From: a virus | IMG/VR virus record: IMGVR_UViG_3300044858_006691 | Coordinates: 1 to 51,395 of that record | Length of the DNA: 51,395 nucleotides | Strand: one strand, 5' to 3' | Position numbers and translations under genes: made by a program | Shown: positions 8,254 to 16,647 of the stretch, in pieces | How the letters are laid out: each line of letters starts with the position of its first letter | Numbering within the stretch: position 1 is the stretch's first letter | The notes under the pieces: generated by a model | Told to the model about the DNA's origin: nothing | Database searches by the model: none | Seen by the model: only the letters and a program-made list of their open reading frames with translations

Positions 8254-8768
8254 ACCGTGCCCTCCACGAATTCCGCCATGCGGTTCATCCAGCCCGCAGC
8301 AAAAGCAGACTGCTTGGGGTCGTTGGTGATCAGCCGTCCGAGATGGCGAAGGCGCTGGCCCAGCACCTTGCCGTAGAGCACACCTTGGTCGGTGGCCGCG
8401 AGTGCTGCGCGGGTCTTGGGACCGATCACGCCGTCGGCGATGACGCCCAGCGCTGCCTGCAGCCACTGCACCGCCCGCTTCGGCCCGGAATGCACCCCGG
8501 CGTCCACTAGCAGATGCAATAGAGCCGGATGGGTGATGGCCTCGAAGCCGGGACCGGTGATGTACTGCTGGCGGTAGATGGCGCGGGCTTCGGTTTCCGT
8601 TAGCGCTTGCACCTCAGCCGCCGTGGCCGGACGGCCCAGCTTGCGCCAGCTACCCAGCGTCTGTGCGGTAATGCCGAAGTTCGTTGGCCCACCCCGGTCG
8701 GACGGGTGATTCACGTAGCCGCCTTCCCGGCGGATGATTTCGTCGAGGATGTTGTCGATAGCGTTCAT
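8250..8768 (-). CDS. endolysin, glycoside hydrolase 108 muramidase
   Basis: The 172 residues begin MNAIDNILDEIIRREGGYVNH. E15 in the REGGYVNHPSDRGGPTNFGIT signature is the expected catalytic glutamate of GH108 (N-acetylmuramidase) endolysins. The second half (VDAGVHSGPKRAVQWLQAALG...DGVIGPKTRAAL) is the peptidoglycan-binding PG_binding_3 domain. No signal peptide is visible, so release depends on the neighbouring holins. The ATG at 8768 overlaps the upstream gene stop (ATGA). Confidence 0.95.
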   Translation of the reverse strand: MNAIDNILDEIIRREGGYVNHPSDRGGPTNFGITAQTLGSWRKLGRPATAAEVQALTETEARAIYRQQYITGPGFEAITHPALLHLLVDAGVHSGPKRAVQWLQAALGVIADGVIGPKTRAALAATDQGVLYGKVLGQRLRHLGRLITNDPKQSAFAAGWMNRMAEFVEGTV

Positions 8769-9085
8769 GACCGCTCCTTGCCCAGACGCGACTGCGCCCA
8801 GCGCTCCAGTTGGTAGATGGCCTGGCTGCCCATGTGGCCGGAGATGCCAACCAGGGCGGCAGTGACCAGGGGATTGAACTGCGCGGCCTCGCACAGCCAG
8901 AAGGTGATGAGGCCGGCGAAGGCCGAGGTGGCGATCTCGCCGATCAGCTCCACCACGTTGAATGCCCGGGTCTCGCCGGACTTCACCTTGCGGTAGAAAT
9001 TGACCAGGCCACCCCAGGCGGCCAGCCCGGTCACCCAAAGGTAGGTGATCAGGCCGTAGGTTGAAGGGTCTTTGTCAGGGGTCAC
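8765..9085 (-). CDS. phage holin (LydA-like)
   Basis: A 106-residue membrane protein with three hydrophobic segments: YGLITYLWVTGLAAWGGLVNF, IATSAFAGLITFWLCEAA and PLVTAALVGISGHMGSQAIY. It ends in a charged tail (ERWAQSRLGKERS). The layout and the YRKVKSGE...FNVVELIGE linker match P1 LydA-type holins found in P2-like phages of Burkholderiales. The start is a GTG with AAGGAG 10 nt upstream. Together with the endolysin and second holin it forms the lysis cassette directly after tail gene D. Confidence 0.85.
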   Translation of the reverse strand: MTPDKDPSTYGLITYLWVTGLAAWGGLVNFYRKVKSGETRAFNVVELIGEIATSAFAGLITFWLCEAAQFNPLVTAALVGISGHMGSQAIYQLERWAQSRLGKERS

Positions 9086-9098
9086 AGTGCTTGTCTCC

Positions 9099-10184
9099 TT
9101 ATCTGTTGGATTCGGTGGTGGCTGTAGTCGGCGTGTCAGTCACTGGCACGGGCGAAGCGGTGAATCGCTCGCACTCGACCTGCGTCGTGTAGCCCTGGGC
9201 ACCAAGGCGGTGCTCGACGCGCTTGATGCGCCAGTCGGTCGGGATGCCGGGTCGCAGAGCAATGGACAGCCGACCTTCGGCGGCCAGCCTCGGGTCACTG
9301 GGTAGGCTGAAACTGAGTTCCCCTTGTCCCCGCTCCCCAGTGTTCTTGCGGGTGGCTGCGGCGGCCTTGGCCTCGGCTTCCGTAGCGTGGACGTAGCGGA
9401 TTTCCTCGAACGGTGGCTGACCAGTGGTCACTTCCCGGCGCTCACCTTTCTCGAAGTCCCACCAGTACGCGCGTGTGCCACCGGTTGCTGTCGTCGGTGG
9501 TGTCGAAGTGTCGCGGTCACTGGTGGAGCCACTCCCGCCGGGTTTGCGCGCCGAGTGCCGGTAGCGCCACTCCGCCAGATCACTCCCTGAGAGCTTGATC
9601 GTTGGCATCACCTGGCCGGTGATGGTCTTGATCGCCCCTTGCCTGGCCAGTACGAAAAACCCTGCCACAGGCTTGGCCACCGCATCGTGCTTGGCGGCCA
9701 GTCGGGTGATCAGCGCCATGTCCGACTCGGCCGTCTGGTCCAGATGCGGGATGGCAATGGCGCCGAGTTCTGGATCGATCCTGGCCTCGTACCGATGCTC
9801 GGCAGCGATGGCCTCGACCAGTTGGCCCAGCGTGGTCGCATCCCAGGAGCGGGTCTTGGGACTGCGAAACGGCCCGACCATATCGGCCGCTTTGGCTGAG
9901 ACCGTCAGCGTAGCCGGAGGCGAGCGCATCTCGACCTCGTCGACGATGAAGCGCCCCATCGACACCAGCCGGGTTTCGGCATAGCCCAGCGACACCGTGA
10001 GCACCGTGCCGATGCGCGGCAGCTGCGCAATCGCGCCGTCCTCACGGCGGCGATCATCGAGGGTCAGTTTCAGCTCATCGGACTGGATGCCGGCTTCGTC
10101 GGTGACCACCAGCTCGATCAGCCGGTCGCGGATGGCAGCGGTGATCTCTTGGCTGTCGGCGTAGAGACGGAAGATCGGTTGCAT
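9099..10184 (-). CDS. D: tail protein D, baseplate hub (P2 gpD-like)
   Basis: The 361 residues match the phage late control D family, the gp27-like hub that sits under the tail tube. The N-terminal half has the P2 D pattern (LIELVVTDEAGIQSDELKLTLDD; GRFIVDEVEMRSPPATLTVSAKAAD; KTRSWDATTLGQLVEAIA). A Ser/Thr/Gly linker (about 215-240) precedes the C-terminal beta domain ending in a conserved Gly-Tyr-Thr-Thr stretch. It is the last gene of the P2-type tail order. GGAGG precedes the ATG. Confidence 0.93.
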   Translation of the reverse strand: MQPIFRLYADSQEITAAIRDRLIELVVTDEAGIQSDELKLTLDDRRREDGAIAQLPRIGTVLTVSLGYAETRLVSMGRFIVDEVEMRSPPATLTVSAKAADMVGPFRSPKTRSWDATTLGQLVEAIAAEHRYEARIDPELGAIAIPHLDQTAESDMALITRLAAKHDAVAKPVAGFFVLARQGAIKTITGQVMPTIKLSGSDLAEWRYRHSARKPGGSGSTSDRDTSTPPTTATGGTRAYWWDFEKGERREVTTGQPPFEEIRYVHATEAEAKAAAATRKNTGERGQGELSFSLPSDPRLAAEGRLSIALRPGIPTDWRIKRVEHRLGAQGYTTQVECERFTASPVPVTDTPTTATTESNR

Positions 10185-10194
10185 CGATGCCTCC

Positions 10195-10413
10195 TCATGA
10201 CCACAGCCGGATCACCGGCGCTTCTGCCGGCAGCGGCAACTCAGGCAACTCGATCACCAGGCCAGCGCTTAGGACTGGGGGGAACTGCGCCAGTGAGGGA
10301 TTGGCCTCGAGCACGGCAGCCAGTACATCGCCTCGCCCGTAGTGCTGCCAGATGAGGTCATCGAGCACATCCCCATCCCGGGTGATCACGCGTTTGAAGA
10401 TGGGTAAGGTCAT
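10195..10413 (-). CDS. X: tail protein X (P2 gpX-like)
   Basis: A 72-residue LysM-like protein: TRDGDVLDDLIWQHYGR, followed by ANPSLAQFPPVLSAGLVIELPELP. This is the short form typical of P2 gpX, thought to help assemble tail tube and baseplate. It overlaps the end of gene U (ATGA at 10410-10413), as in P2-type tail operons. Confidence 0.93.
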   Translation of the reverse strand: MTLPIFKRVITRDGDVLDDLIWQHYGRGDVLAAVLEANPSLAQFPPVLSAGLVIELPELPLPAEAPVIRLWS

Positions 10414-10808
10414 GGCTGATCCTCCCCGTAGGCCTTGAGCCTGATGCGAAATTCGAGCTTTCTGGGCTGGCCGTCATCCGCAAACAGGGTGCGGGTGTCG
10501 CCGATCTCCGTGATCACCCAGGCGCCCCAGATGCGGCCGAGACCATCGACCAGTTGCAGCGGCTTGCCTGCGTCAGCAAGGGATCTCATGGCTTCGATCT
10601 GCCCCAGGCCACCCTTGAAGCTCGGGTAGATCACGCCGTCGAGTTCGATCTCGCCAACGTTGCGTCCGACGAACTGCAGGGCCGGGTCACGCTTGATGCG
10701 CGCCTGCTCCTGCCAGCGCCAGGACTGGTTGAGTGAGAATTTTTGGTAAGCGAGCGTGGCGATTTCAAAACGAAACTCGCCCAGGCCCAACATCACCCGT
10801 TCGGCCAT
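10410..10808 (-). CDS. U: tail completion protein U (P2 gpU-like)
   Basis: The 132 residues match the phage P2 GpU family (MLGLGEFRFEIATLAYQKF; RVG-type core with FVGRNVGEIELDGVIYPSFKGGLGQI; KLEFRIRLKAYGED at the end). gpU lies between the tape measure gene and X/D in P2 and caps or completes the tail. The same order is kept here. Confidence 0.92.
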   Translation of the reverse strand: MAERVMLGLGEFRFEIATLAYQKFSLNQSWRWQEQARIKRDPALQFVGRNVGEIELDGVIYPSFKGGLGQIEAMRSLADAGKPLQLVDGLGRIWGAWVITEIGDTRTLFADDGQPRKLEFRIRLKAYGEDQP

Positions 10809-10853
10809 GGCACACCTCGGTAAAGAATGAAAAAAGGAAACGTCTGATCAGAA

Positions 10854-13658
10854 TCAGTCGTACATCGCCGCTGCCGGACTTCGGGTGGTCTCGCGCATCA
10901 GCGCACGCAGGCGCGACTCGATGAGCGCTGCGATCTCGCGCGCATCCATTCCGGGTGGTGCGTTGACGGTGATCGGGGCCGACAGCGACACACTGGTGTT
11001 GCCGCGCGCAGCCAGCGGTTGAGCAGGCATTGCCATCGGCCGGGTGTTTGCTACTGCCGGACTGCCCGCTGACATCGGCGTGATGCCAACCGGCGCGGTA
11101 CCGACAGCTGGACGCGGCGCAGCCAGAGCGGCAGTGCCACCCATAGCCGCTGGACGCGAGAATGTTGGTGCCGTGGATGTCGGCACAGCCTGCTTCTCGC
11201 TGCCGAAGAGCGAACCGAACCAGTCGCCGACCTGCTTGCCAGCGTTGATCACCCAGCCGATCTTGTTGGCTATCCAGTCGATGGCTTGACCGACGGTGGC
11301 GGTGATACCCGACCACAGACCGGTCATGAAATCCGCCACTGGCTGCCAAGCGGCGCTGATCTTGGCCAGGGATGAGAAGGACACCAGGGCCGTAAAGCCG
11401 TTGATCACCCACCCCACCAGCGTGCCCACGGCACGGATCGGCAGGGTCAAGACAGTAAAAGCTGTGCTCAACACACCACCGATCACCGCCCCGAGCGATT
11501 GACCCGAGGCCGAGAGCGAAGCGAACTTGTCTTGGGTGAGTGTCACCGGCGCAAGCAGCTGCCCAATCCAGCCCACCACCCGGCTCACGCCATCGGCGAT
11601 GAAGCCGAAGACGTTGGCAATGGCCGTCCCTATGGGCGCGAGTGGCGCCAGTGCTGTGGAAAGACTGCTGATCGCCGGCTGCACGGCGGAGCGAATGCCC
11701 TCGAACACGCCACCGACGTAGGCCGCGATGGGGTCCCAGTACTTACGGATCACCAGCGCGAGGCCAGCGACCACCGCGCCAATGCCCGCCACGATCCAGG
11801 TGATCGGATTGGCGAGCAAGGCTGCCGTGGTGGCACCAATGGCCGGCAGCATCGACCAGAAGGCCAACGCTGCCGATTTGAGCGGAGCAATCAGACCGAG
11901 GGAGCCGGACTGCAGCCGCTGCCAGGCAATCGACAGAATGCTGGCGCTCGCCCCAGTCGTAGCCGCCTGCACCTGCAGCAGTGCCAAGCCTGCCCGTGCT
12001 GACTGGAACGCCACCTGCGCTCCAAGAATCGGCCCCTTCACGAAGGTCCAGGCATAGCCCAGGGCAATGGTCGCCACCTTCAAGGCCAGCACAGCACCAA
12101 CGGTGCCCACCACCACTTGCGTGACGATGGGGAAACGTTCTGCCAACGCTGTGATGCCTTCGATGGGCGCCATCAGTGCGCCCACCAAGTTGTTCAGGGC
12201 CGGCAGCAGTGCATTGCCCACCGTGATGCCCAGCCGGCTCATCTGGTTCTTCAAGAGCTGCAGGTTGTTGGCGGTGGTGGCCGAGCGTGCTTCGTACTCT
12301 GCCTGCATCGAGCCGGCATAGGCGGTCTGATCAGCGACCAGACCCACCGCCTTCTCGTAGGTGTCCATCGAACCCACCAGCTTGGCGATGTCGTCGGCGT
12401 ACTCCATGCCGAAGAGATCCGAGAGCGTGCCCATCAGGTCGGGGGCGTTTTTGACCTGGCGCAGGAAGGTGGTCAGCGCCCCTTGGGCATCGCGGCCGAT
12501 CATCTCTTTCATGACCTCGGCCGACAGCCCGATGTCCTGCAAGCCCTGCTGGAAGCGCTCGTTCTGTTTGTCGGCAGTTGCCAACTTCATCAAGAGCGCA
12601 TTTATGCCGGTCGCAGCGACCTCGGGTGGGGTCTTTAAGGCGAGGAAGGTCGCGCCCAGGGCGTTGAGCTGTGCGCCGGACAGGCCGAAGAGTTTGGCTG
12701 TCGAGCCCGCCCGGTTGGCGATGTTGAGCAGATCGGACGCCTTGGCATCCATGTTGTTCGAGAGGTGGTTGATGGCGTCTCCGAGTTTCACCACCTCGTC
12801 CTGGGTGAGGCCAAAGATCGAGCGCAGACCCGTCATCGCCGCACCCGCCTGCTGGCCCGACAGATCGAAGGCCACGCCCATCTTGGCGGCATCCTCAGCA
12901 AAGCGCAGGAGTTCTTCCCGGGCGATACCGGCTTGACCGGCAGCCGCGACGATGGCCCCAATGCCGTCGGCCGCCATCGGGATGCGCGTCGACATCAAGA
13001 GCACATCTTTGGACATCTGCCCGAACTGCTCGGGAGTGTCGAAGTTCACCACCTTCTTGACGTCGGCCATGACTGACTCGAACTGGACCGCCGGCTGCAC
13101 CAGACCATAGAGCGCACCGCCCAGCGCCACGGCGTCCATCATCTGAGTGCGGTAGGCGCTGCGGTTCTCCAGATTACGGGCCTGGGCCTGCTGGGCACGC
13201 GTCAGGGCTTCGGTGCGAGAGCGCAGGGTCTCCAACTGGCTGCCCAGGCGTGCCGACTCGGTGCCCATGGCGCGGGTGTTGACCCCTGCGCGCTGCAGCG
13301 ATCCCGAAAGTTCATCCACGGCCGAGCGCTGGCGACGGTAGGCCTCTTCTGCCCGAGCGGCGGCGGCACGGGCACGCTCCAGTTCGCGGGCCTGCTTGGC
13401 ACTGGGTTCACCACCCTGGTTGGCCATGTTCCCTTCCAGGCCGGCGACTTTCTGTTGCGCCGCGCGCATGGCCAGTGCCGCATCTCGAGCTTGGCTGCGC
13501 AGGGTCTCCAGCTGACGGATGCCCGACTGCTTGTTGCCCAGCTCCGCCATGGTCGAACCCAGCTGATTCAGCTGAGCCTGGGCACCGCGCACGGCCGAGC
13601 CGAGCGAGGCCGCCAGCGTGGCACCGATACTGATCTGAACGGGATGCGCTGTGGCCAT
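10854..13658 (-). CDS. T: tail tape measure protein (P2 gpT-like)
   Basis: 934 residues. An N-terminal coiled-coil of ~160 residues (QLNQLGSTMAELGNKQSG...ARAAAARAEEAYRRQ) is followed by the conserved TMP core (FESVMADVKKVVNFDTPEQFGQM; VAAAGQAGIAREELLRFAEDAAKMGVAFD; PPEVAATGINALLMKLA). Hydrophobic segments at about 500-680 probably act in DNA passage through the host membrane. The C-terminal ~120 residues are Ala/Pro rich. Its length sets tail length; at about 0.15 nm per residue this gives roughly 140 nm. It directly follows the E/E' frameshift gene, as expected for its chaperones. Confidence 0.95.
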   Translation of the reverse strand: MATAHPVQISIGATLAASLGSAVRGAQAQLNQLGSTMAELGNKQSGIRQLETLRSQARDAALAMRAAQQKVAGLEGNMANQGGEPSAKQARELERARAAAARAEEAYRRQRSAVDELSGSLQRAGVNTRAMGTESARLGSQLETLRSRTEALTRAQQAQARNLENRSAYRTQMMDAVALGGALYGLVQPAVQFESVMADVKKVVNFDTPEQFGQMSKDVLLMSTRIPMAADGIGAIVAAAGQAGIAREELLRFAEDAAKMGVAFDLSGQQAGAAMTGLRSIFGLTQDEVVKLGDAINHLSNNMDAKASDLLNIANRAGSTAKLFGLSGAQLNALGATFLALKTPPEVAATGINALLMKLATADKQNERFQQGLQDIGLSAEVMKEMIGRDAQGALTTFLRQVKNAPDLMGTLSDLFGMEYADDIAKLVGSMDTYEKAVGLVADQTAYAGSMQAEYEARSATTANNLQLLKNQMSRLGITVGNALLPALNNLVGALMAPIEGITALAERFPIVTQVVVGTVGAVLALKVATIALGYAWTFVKGPILGAQVAFQSARAGLALLQVQAATTGASASILSIAWQRLQSGSLGLIAPLKSAALAFWSMLPAIGATTAALLANPITWIVAGIGAVVAGLALVIRKYWDPIAAYVGGVFEGIRSAVQPAISSLSTALAPLAPIGTAIANVFGFIADGVSRVVGWIGQLLAPVTLTQDKFASLSASGQSLGAVIGGVLSTAFTVLTLPIRAVGTLVGWVINGFTALVSFSSLAKISAAWQPVADFMTGLWSGITATVGQAIDWIANKIGWVINAGKQVGDWFGSLFGSEKQAVPTSTAPTFSRPAAMGGTAALAAPRPAVGTAPVGITPMSAGSPAVANTRPMAMPAQPLAARGNTSVSLSAPITVNAPPGMDAREIAALIESRLRALMRETTRSPAAAMYD

Positions 13659-13670
13659 GAAGAAACCTCA

Positions 13671-14059
13671 GGAGGATGGAACGGCAGACAGGCGTCGCGC
13701 CAATGACAAGGCCTCGACCAACTCACTCACCTCCAGGGCGAGCAACTCGGATCGAGGCCAGTGGGTATAGAGGGCGAGCTCCACCACGAGGGCGGAGAGC
13801 TCACCCGGATTCACTGCAAAAAACCGCCCAGCACCTTCTGCAAGGCAGCGTAGTCCTTCATATCGAGCTGGTGGATCGCAGCCGGCGGCAGCTCAGCGAG
13901 GTTGGCAATCAGCCGGATCTCGCGCTCGGCATCGGTCCCCGCCGACTTCTGCGCGGCCAGGTGGTCTCCCACGGTGGGACGGCGCAGGGCAATATCGGCA
14001 ATGGGGACGCCATCGTGCTCGATGGGAAAGTTGAGTTTGATGCGTTCGGCAGTGCTCAT
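13671..14059 (-). CDS. tail assembly chaperone E+E' (via -1 frameshift)
   Basis: Gene E ends ...GGT TTT TTG CAG TGA. The heptamer T TTT TTG at 13817-13823 is the same slippery type used in phage P2. After a -1 shift the reading continues for about 47 codons (VNPGELSALVVELALYTHWP... to ...SAVPSS) and stops at 13671. This extension has the WP-x-SEL-x2-L pattern of the GpE (E') family. The fusion product would be about 129 residues and, with the short E protein, act as a chaperone on the tape measure protein. The extension ends 13 bp before the tape measure start. Confidence 0.85.
13811..14059 (-). CDS. E: tail assembly protein E (unshifted product)
   Basis: The 82-residue 0-frame product begins MSTAERIKLNFPIEHDGVPI, with GGAG 9 nt upstream. 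It matches the phage tail assembly chaperone E family (P2 gpE-like): LRRPTVGDHLAAQKSAGTDAEREIRLIANLAEL. It stops at 13811, one codon after the slippery site that yields E+E'. A longer upstream frame to 14101 lies outside a plausible ribosome site. Confidence 0.88.
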   Translation of the reverse strand: MSTAERIKLNFPIEHDGVPIADIALRRPTVGDHLAAQKSAGTDAEREIRLIANLAELPPAAIHQLDMKDYAALQKVLGGFLQ

Positions 14060-14081
14060 TCGATGTTCTCCATGTCGTTCA

Positions 14082-14594
14082 TCACAAACCAATCGCGGCA
14101 CGAATGGCTTCCATCTGATCGGTACCGCCCACCTTGCGTACCAGGTTGATGGCGTCGATCTCGATCAACTCCTCGTCATCGATGGTCAGCTTGTAGTAAC
14201 TGGCGGCCACCGAGACCTTGAGGGTGCTTTTGTCACCGGGCTTCCAGGTACCGGCGTCGAGCTCCTTCCAGCCACCGCGCAAATTGACGATGACGGGCTT
14301 GGCTTCCGATCCCTGCGCCTGGATGGCGCCCCGGATGGTGATTTGCGTCGCGGCGTTATCCAGCAGGCCGAAGAGCTTGAAGACCTCGGGATCGTGATCG
14401 GCGATCGTCAGCTCGGCTTCGAGCTTTTCCATACCGAGGTCGATCTCCACCGGCAGATCCATGCCGCCGGCGCGGTGCTCCTCGGTCTTCAAGGTCAGTT
14501 TGGGCAGTTGAATCTCGTCGATACGCCCGGCGTAGCCTCGGCCGTCGACGAAAAGGTTCATGTTCTTCAGCACGCGGGGCAGTTCGATAGCCAT
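14082..14594 (-). CDS. FII: major tail tube protein FII
   Basis: 170 residues matching the P2 FII tail tube family (LPRVLKNMNLFVDGRGYAGRIDEIQLPKLTLKTEEHRAGGM...; LEAELTIADHDPEVFKLFG). It polymerises into the tube surrounded by the FI sheath. The start codon overlaps the sheath stop by one base (TAATG), a coupling expected for proteins needed in equal amounts. Confidence 0.95.
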   Translation of the reverse strand: MAIELPRVLKNMNLFVDGRGYAGRIDEIQLPKLTLKTEEHRAGGMDLPVEIDLGMEKLEAELTIADHDPEVFKLFGLLDNAATQITIRGAIQAQGSEAKPVIVNLRGGWKELDAGTWKPGDKSTLKVSVAASYYKLTIDDEELIEIDAINLVRKVGGTDQMEAIRAAIGL

Positions 14595-15793
14595 TACAGA
14601 ATTTCCTCCAGATAGTCATCAACCAGGTGCGAGCGGAAGATGATGTGCTCGGCCGGATACGGCGGGGTGAAGTCGAAGTTGAAGTAAATCTTCCCGTCCG
14701 CAATCGAAGTCGGCGAGTTCAGATCCGGGTCGGCCCAGCACTTGCCACCGAGGATGGCGCCCTGGGCTTTGAGTTGACGCAGATAGGCATTCACGCCTTC
14801 GGTCACTTCCTCGACGTAGGTCTTGGTGATGTTGCGATCCACCGCCCAGAGGTGTGCTCTGAGCAGCGACTCGTTGATCATGTCGGCGGTGCGCCGCACC
14901 GAAAGGAACGCCCACTTGGGGTCCGAGGAGCAGGTGCGGTTGCCCCACAGGCGGTAGCCATCCTCCTGGATTATGGTGGCCACCTCGTTCTCGTTGAGCA
15001 GGTTCGCCCGGGCGTTCGGATCGCCCAGCGCAAAATCCACCGGCCGGTGGCTGCCGACGATGCCGTTGATGACGTTGTTCGAAGGGCTCCACCAGAAGCC
15101 TCGGTCGTTGTCGATCTTGGCGATCAGACCGGCAACACGGGCGGAGACCGGCTCGGTCACCACGGCGCCGTTCTTCATCACCTTGACGTGCGGATCGACC
15201 ACGTAGATGCGCGGTGAACCCCAGTCCTCGCGGTAGTCAATGGCAGCAGCGTCCGTCGTGTTGGGGCCATCGGCGATGATCACCGCGCGCAGGCGCTCGG
15301 CAATGCCCAGCAGTTCCGCCACGGCCGGGTTCGCCAGTTGGCGGGTCTCGTCATCGGGATAGTCAGGGTCTTGGGGGCGCTGATGCGTAAAACCCGGGGC
15401 GATCAGGATGCGCGGTGTGACTTTGGCCACCGACTGAGCCGCCAAGAGTGCCTGCAGGCCGAGGTACTGGCCGTCCGCATCGACGCCACCGAGGACATTC
15501 GTTTGCGTTTCGGCCTCCGTTGCGCCTTCAGCCACACGGATCACCACCACCAGCGCGCCGGCCTGATCGAAGATGCCGTCGATGGCCATCGGCAAGGTGC
15601 CGGTAGCACCCAGCTTGGCTGCTTCCAGGCGCGAGCCGGCAATCAGCACCGGGGTGTTCAGCGGGAAGGATGTTTCATCGGCATCCGGTGCGGTGCCGAC
15701 AAGGCCGATCACCGAAGATCGGACAGTACGAATGGGACGCGGGCCGTTGTCGATTTCAACGACCTCGACCCCGTGTAAAAAATGATCTGCCAT
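14594..15793 (-). CDS. FI: contractile tail sheath protein FI
   Basis: The start is placed at 15793 (MADHFLHGVEVVEID, GGAG 9 nt upstream), giving 399 residues, the normal length of P2 gpFI. Conserved features include an N-terminal VRSSVIGLVGTAPDAD, DWGSPRIYVVDPHVKV mid-protein, PVSARVAGLIAKIDNDRGFWWSPSNNVINGI, and the C-terminal IIFRSHLVDDYLEEI handshake segment. Its presence shows that the virion has a contractile (myovirus) tail. Confidence 0.95.
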   Translation of the reverse strand: MADHFLHGVEVVEIDNGPRPIRTVRSSVIGLVGTAPDADETSFPLNTPVLIAGSRLEAAKLGATGTLPMAIDGIFDQAGALVVVIRVAEGATEAETQTNVLGGVDADGQYLGLQALLAAQSVAKVTPRILIAPGFTHQRPQDPDYPDDETRQLANPAVAELLGIAERLRAVIIADGPNTTDAAAIDYREDWGSPRIYVVDPHVKVMKNGAVVTEPVSARVAGLIAKIDNDRGFWWSPSNNVINGIVGSHRPVDFALGDPNARANLLNENEVATIIQEDGYRLWGNRTCSSDPKWAFLSVRRTADMINESLLRAHLWAVDRNITKTYVEEVTEGVNAYLRQLKAQGAILGGKCWADPDLNSPTSIADGKIYFNFDFTPPYPAEHIIFRSHLVDDYLEEIL

Positions 15794-15863
15794 GGGTGGG
15801 CTCCAGAAGTAAAAAATCCGCCAGCGGCGGATCGGGGAATACGGGGGTGACGGCTCGACAGAA

Positions 15864-16181
15864 TCAGGCGATGGGTTTGCCCTCATCAGGCTCTATGGAC
15901 TTCTCGCAGTGGTTCGGATCGAGTCGGTCGAGCAGTCGGCACAGCACACAGGCCCAGCGCTTGCCTTCGCGCGCGGCCTTGCCGGCACGGCTGGAGAGCG
16001 TCTCGTCCTCGTGACCGCCGAAGGCGGCGTTGGCCAACTGGTCGTGGGCGACCGCCAGGGTCCAGGCACGTCGACTGCCCATCAGCGCAGCGATGAGCAT
16101 CCAGACGGAAGCGATCACCGCCGCGATCTGGCACAGCAGCCAAATCGCCAGCATCGACAGACGGTGTTGGATAGCCGCCAT
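15864..16181 (-). CDS. phage small membrane protein, unknown role
   Basis: 105 residues with an N-terminal transmembrane segment (LAIWLLCQIAAVIASVWMLIAALMG). A conserved-looking soluble tail follows, with GGHEDETLSSRAGKAAREGKRW...LCRLLDRLDPNHCEKSIEPDE. Similar proteins are widespread in tailed-phage genomes near tail or lysis genes, but I know no established function. Its ATG at 16181 shares one base with the upstream stop (TGATG). Confidence 0.65.
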   Translation of the reverse strand: MAAIQHRLSMLAIWLLCQIAAVIASVWMLIAALMGSRRAWTLAVAHDQLANAAFGGHEDETLSSRAGKAAREGKRWACVLCRLLDRLDPNHCEKSIEPDEGKPIA

Positions 16182-16636
16182 CACTGCAACACCTCCTGCA
16201 CCCGTATCTCGGTCAGCAGACCGCTGGCAGCGAGTGCCTGCAGGCCGCTGATGGTCTGGGCATCAGTCAGATTCACCTCCTCGGCGAGCTTCAACTTGTC
16301 GAGGAACACCTCGACCAGAACCTCGGTCTTGGCGGCGGTGTAGATCGCGGCCAGCTCCTCCATCGTGAAGCGATTCATAAAGGCGAGCTTGGTGATCACT
16401 TTCTGAGGTAAGGGAGCTGCGGGCGCCTGCGCCGCCTGCTCCGCTGCGATGAGGGCCAGCACTTCCTCATCGGTTTTGCCGGGGAAGCGCTCAACCGCCT
16501 TGCCGTCTTGCAGGGCATAGCGCAAGGCCAGTGTGGAGGTGGCTTTGCTGGGTGCGGGCAAGTAGCCCTCCAGGGGTTCGGTGGCGATATCGCGCACCAC
16601 CCCGTTGTCGTGAAATGCAATGTAGAGCTTGGGCAT
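16181..16636 (-). CDS. phage protein of unknown function in the fibre block
   Basis: 151 residues: a small beta-rich start (PKLYIAFHDNGVVRDIATEPLEGYLP), an Ala/Pro linker (about 70-82), and a helical C-terminal half (KLAFMNRFTMEELAAIYTAAKTEVLVEVFLDKLKLAEEVNLTD). The FMNRFT...E...IY pattern recurs in small phage proteins that follow tail-fibre genes. A role in fibre assembly is only a guess from position. Confidence 0.55.
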   Translation of the reverse strand: MPKLYIAFHDNGVVRDIATEPLEGYLPAPSKATSTLALRYALQDGKAVERFPGKTDEEVLALIAAEQAAQAPAAPLPQKVITKLAFMNRFTMEELAAIYTAAKTEVLVEVFLDKLKLAEEVNLTDAQTISGLQALAASGLLTEIRVQEVLQ

Positions 16637-16647
16637 CGGTATCTCCT

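Noticed and set aside
15794-15886. Longer N-terminus of the tail sheath protein
   Set aside because: FI proteins begin at the MADHFLHGVEV-like start, which has a good ribosome site; the extension is unlike the family.
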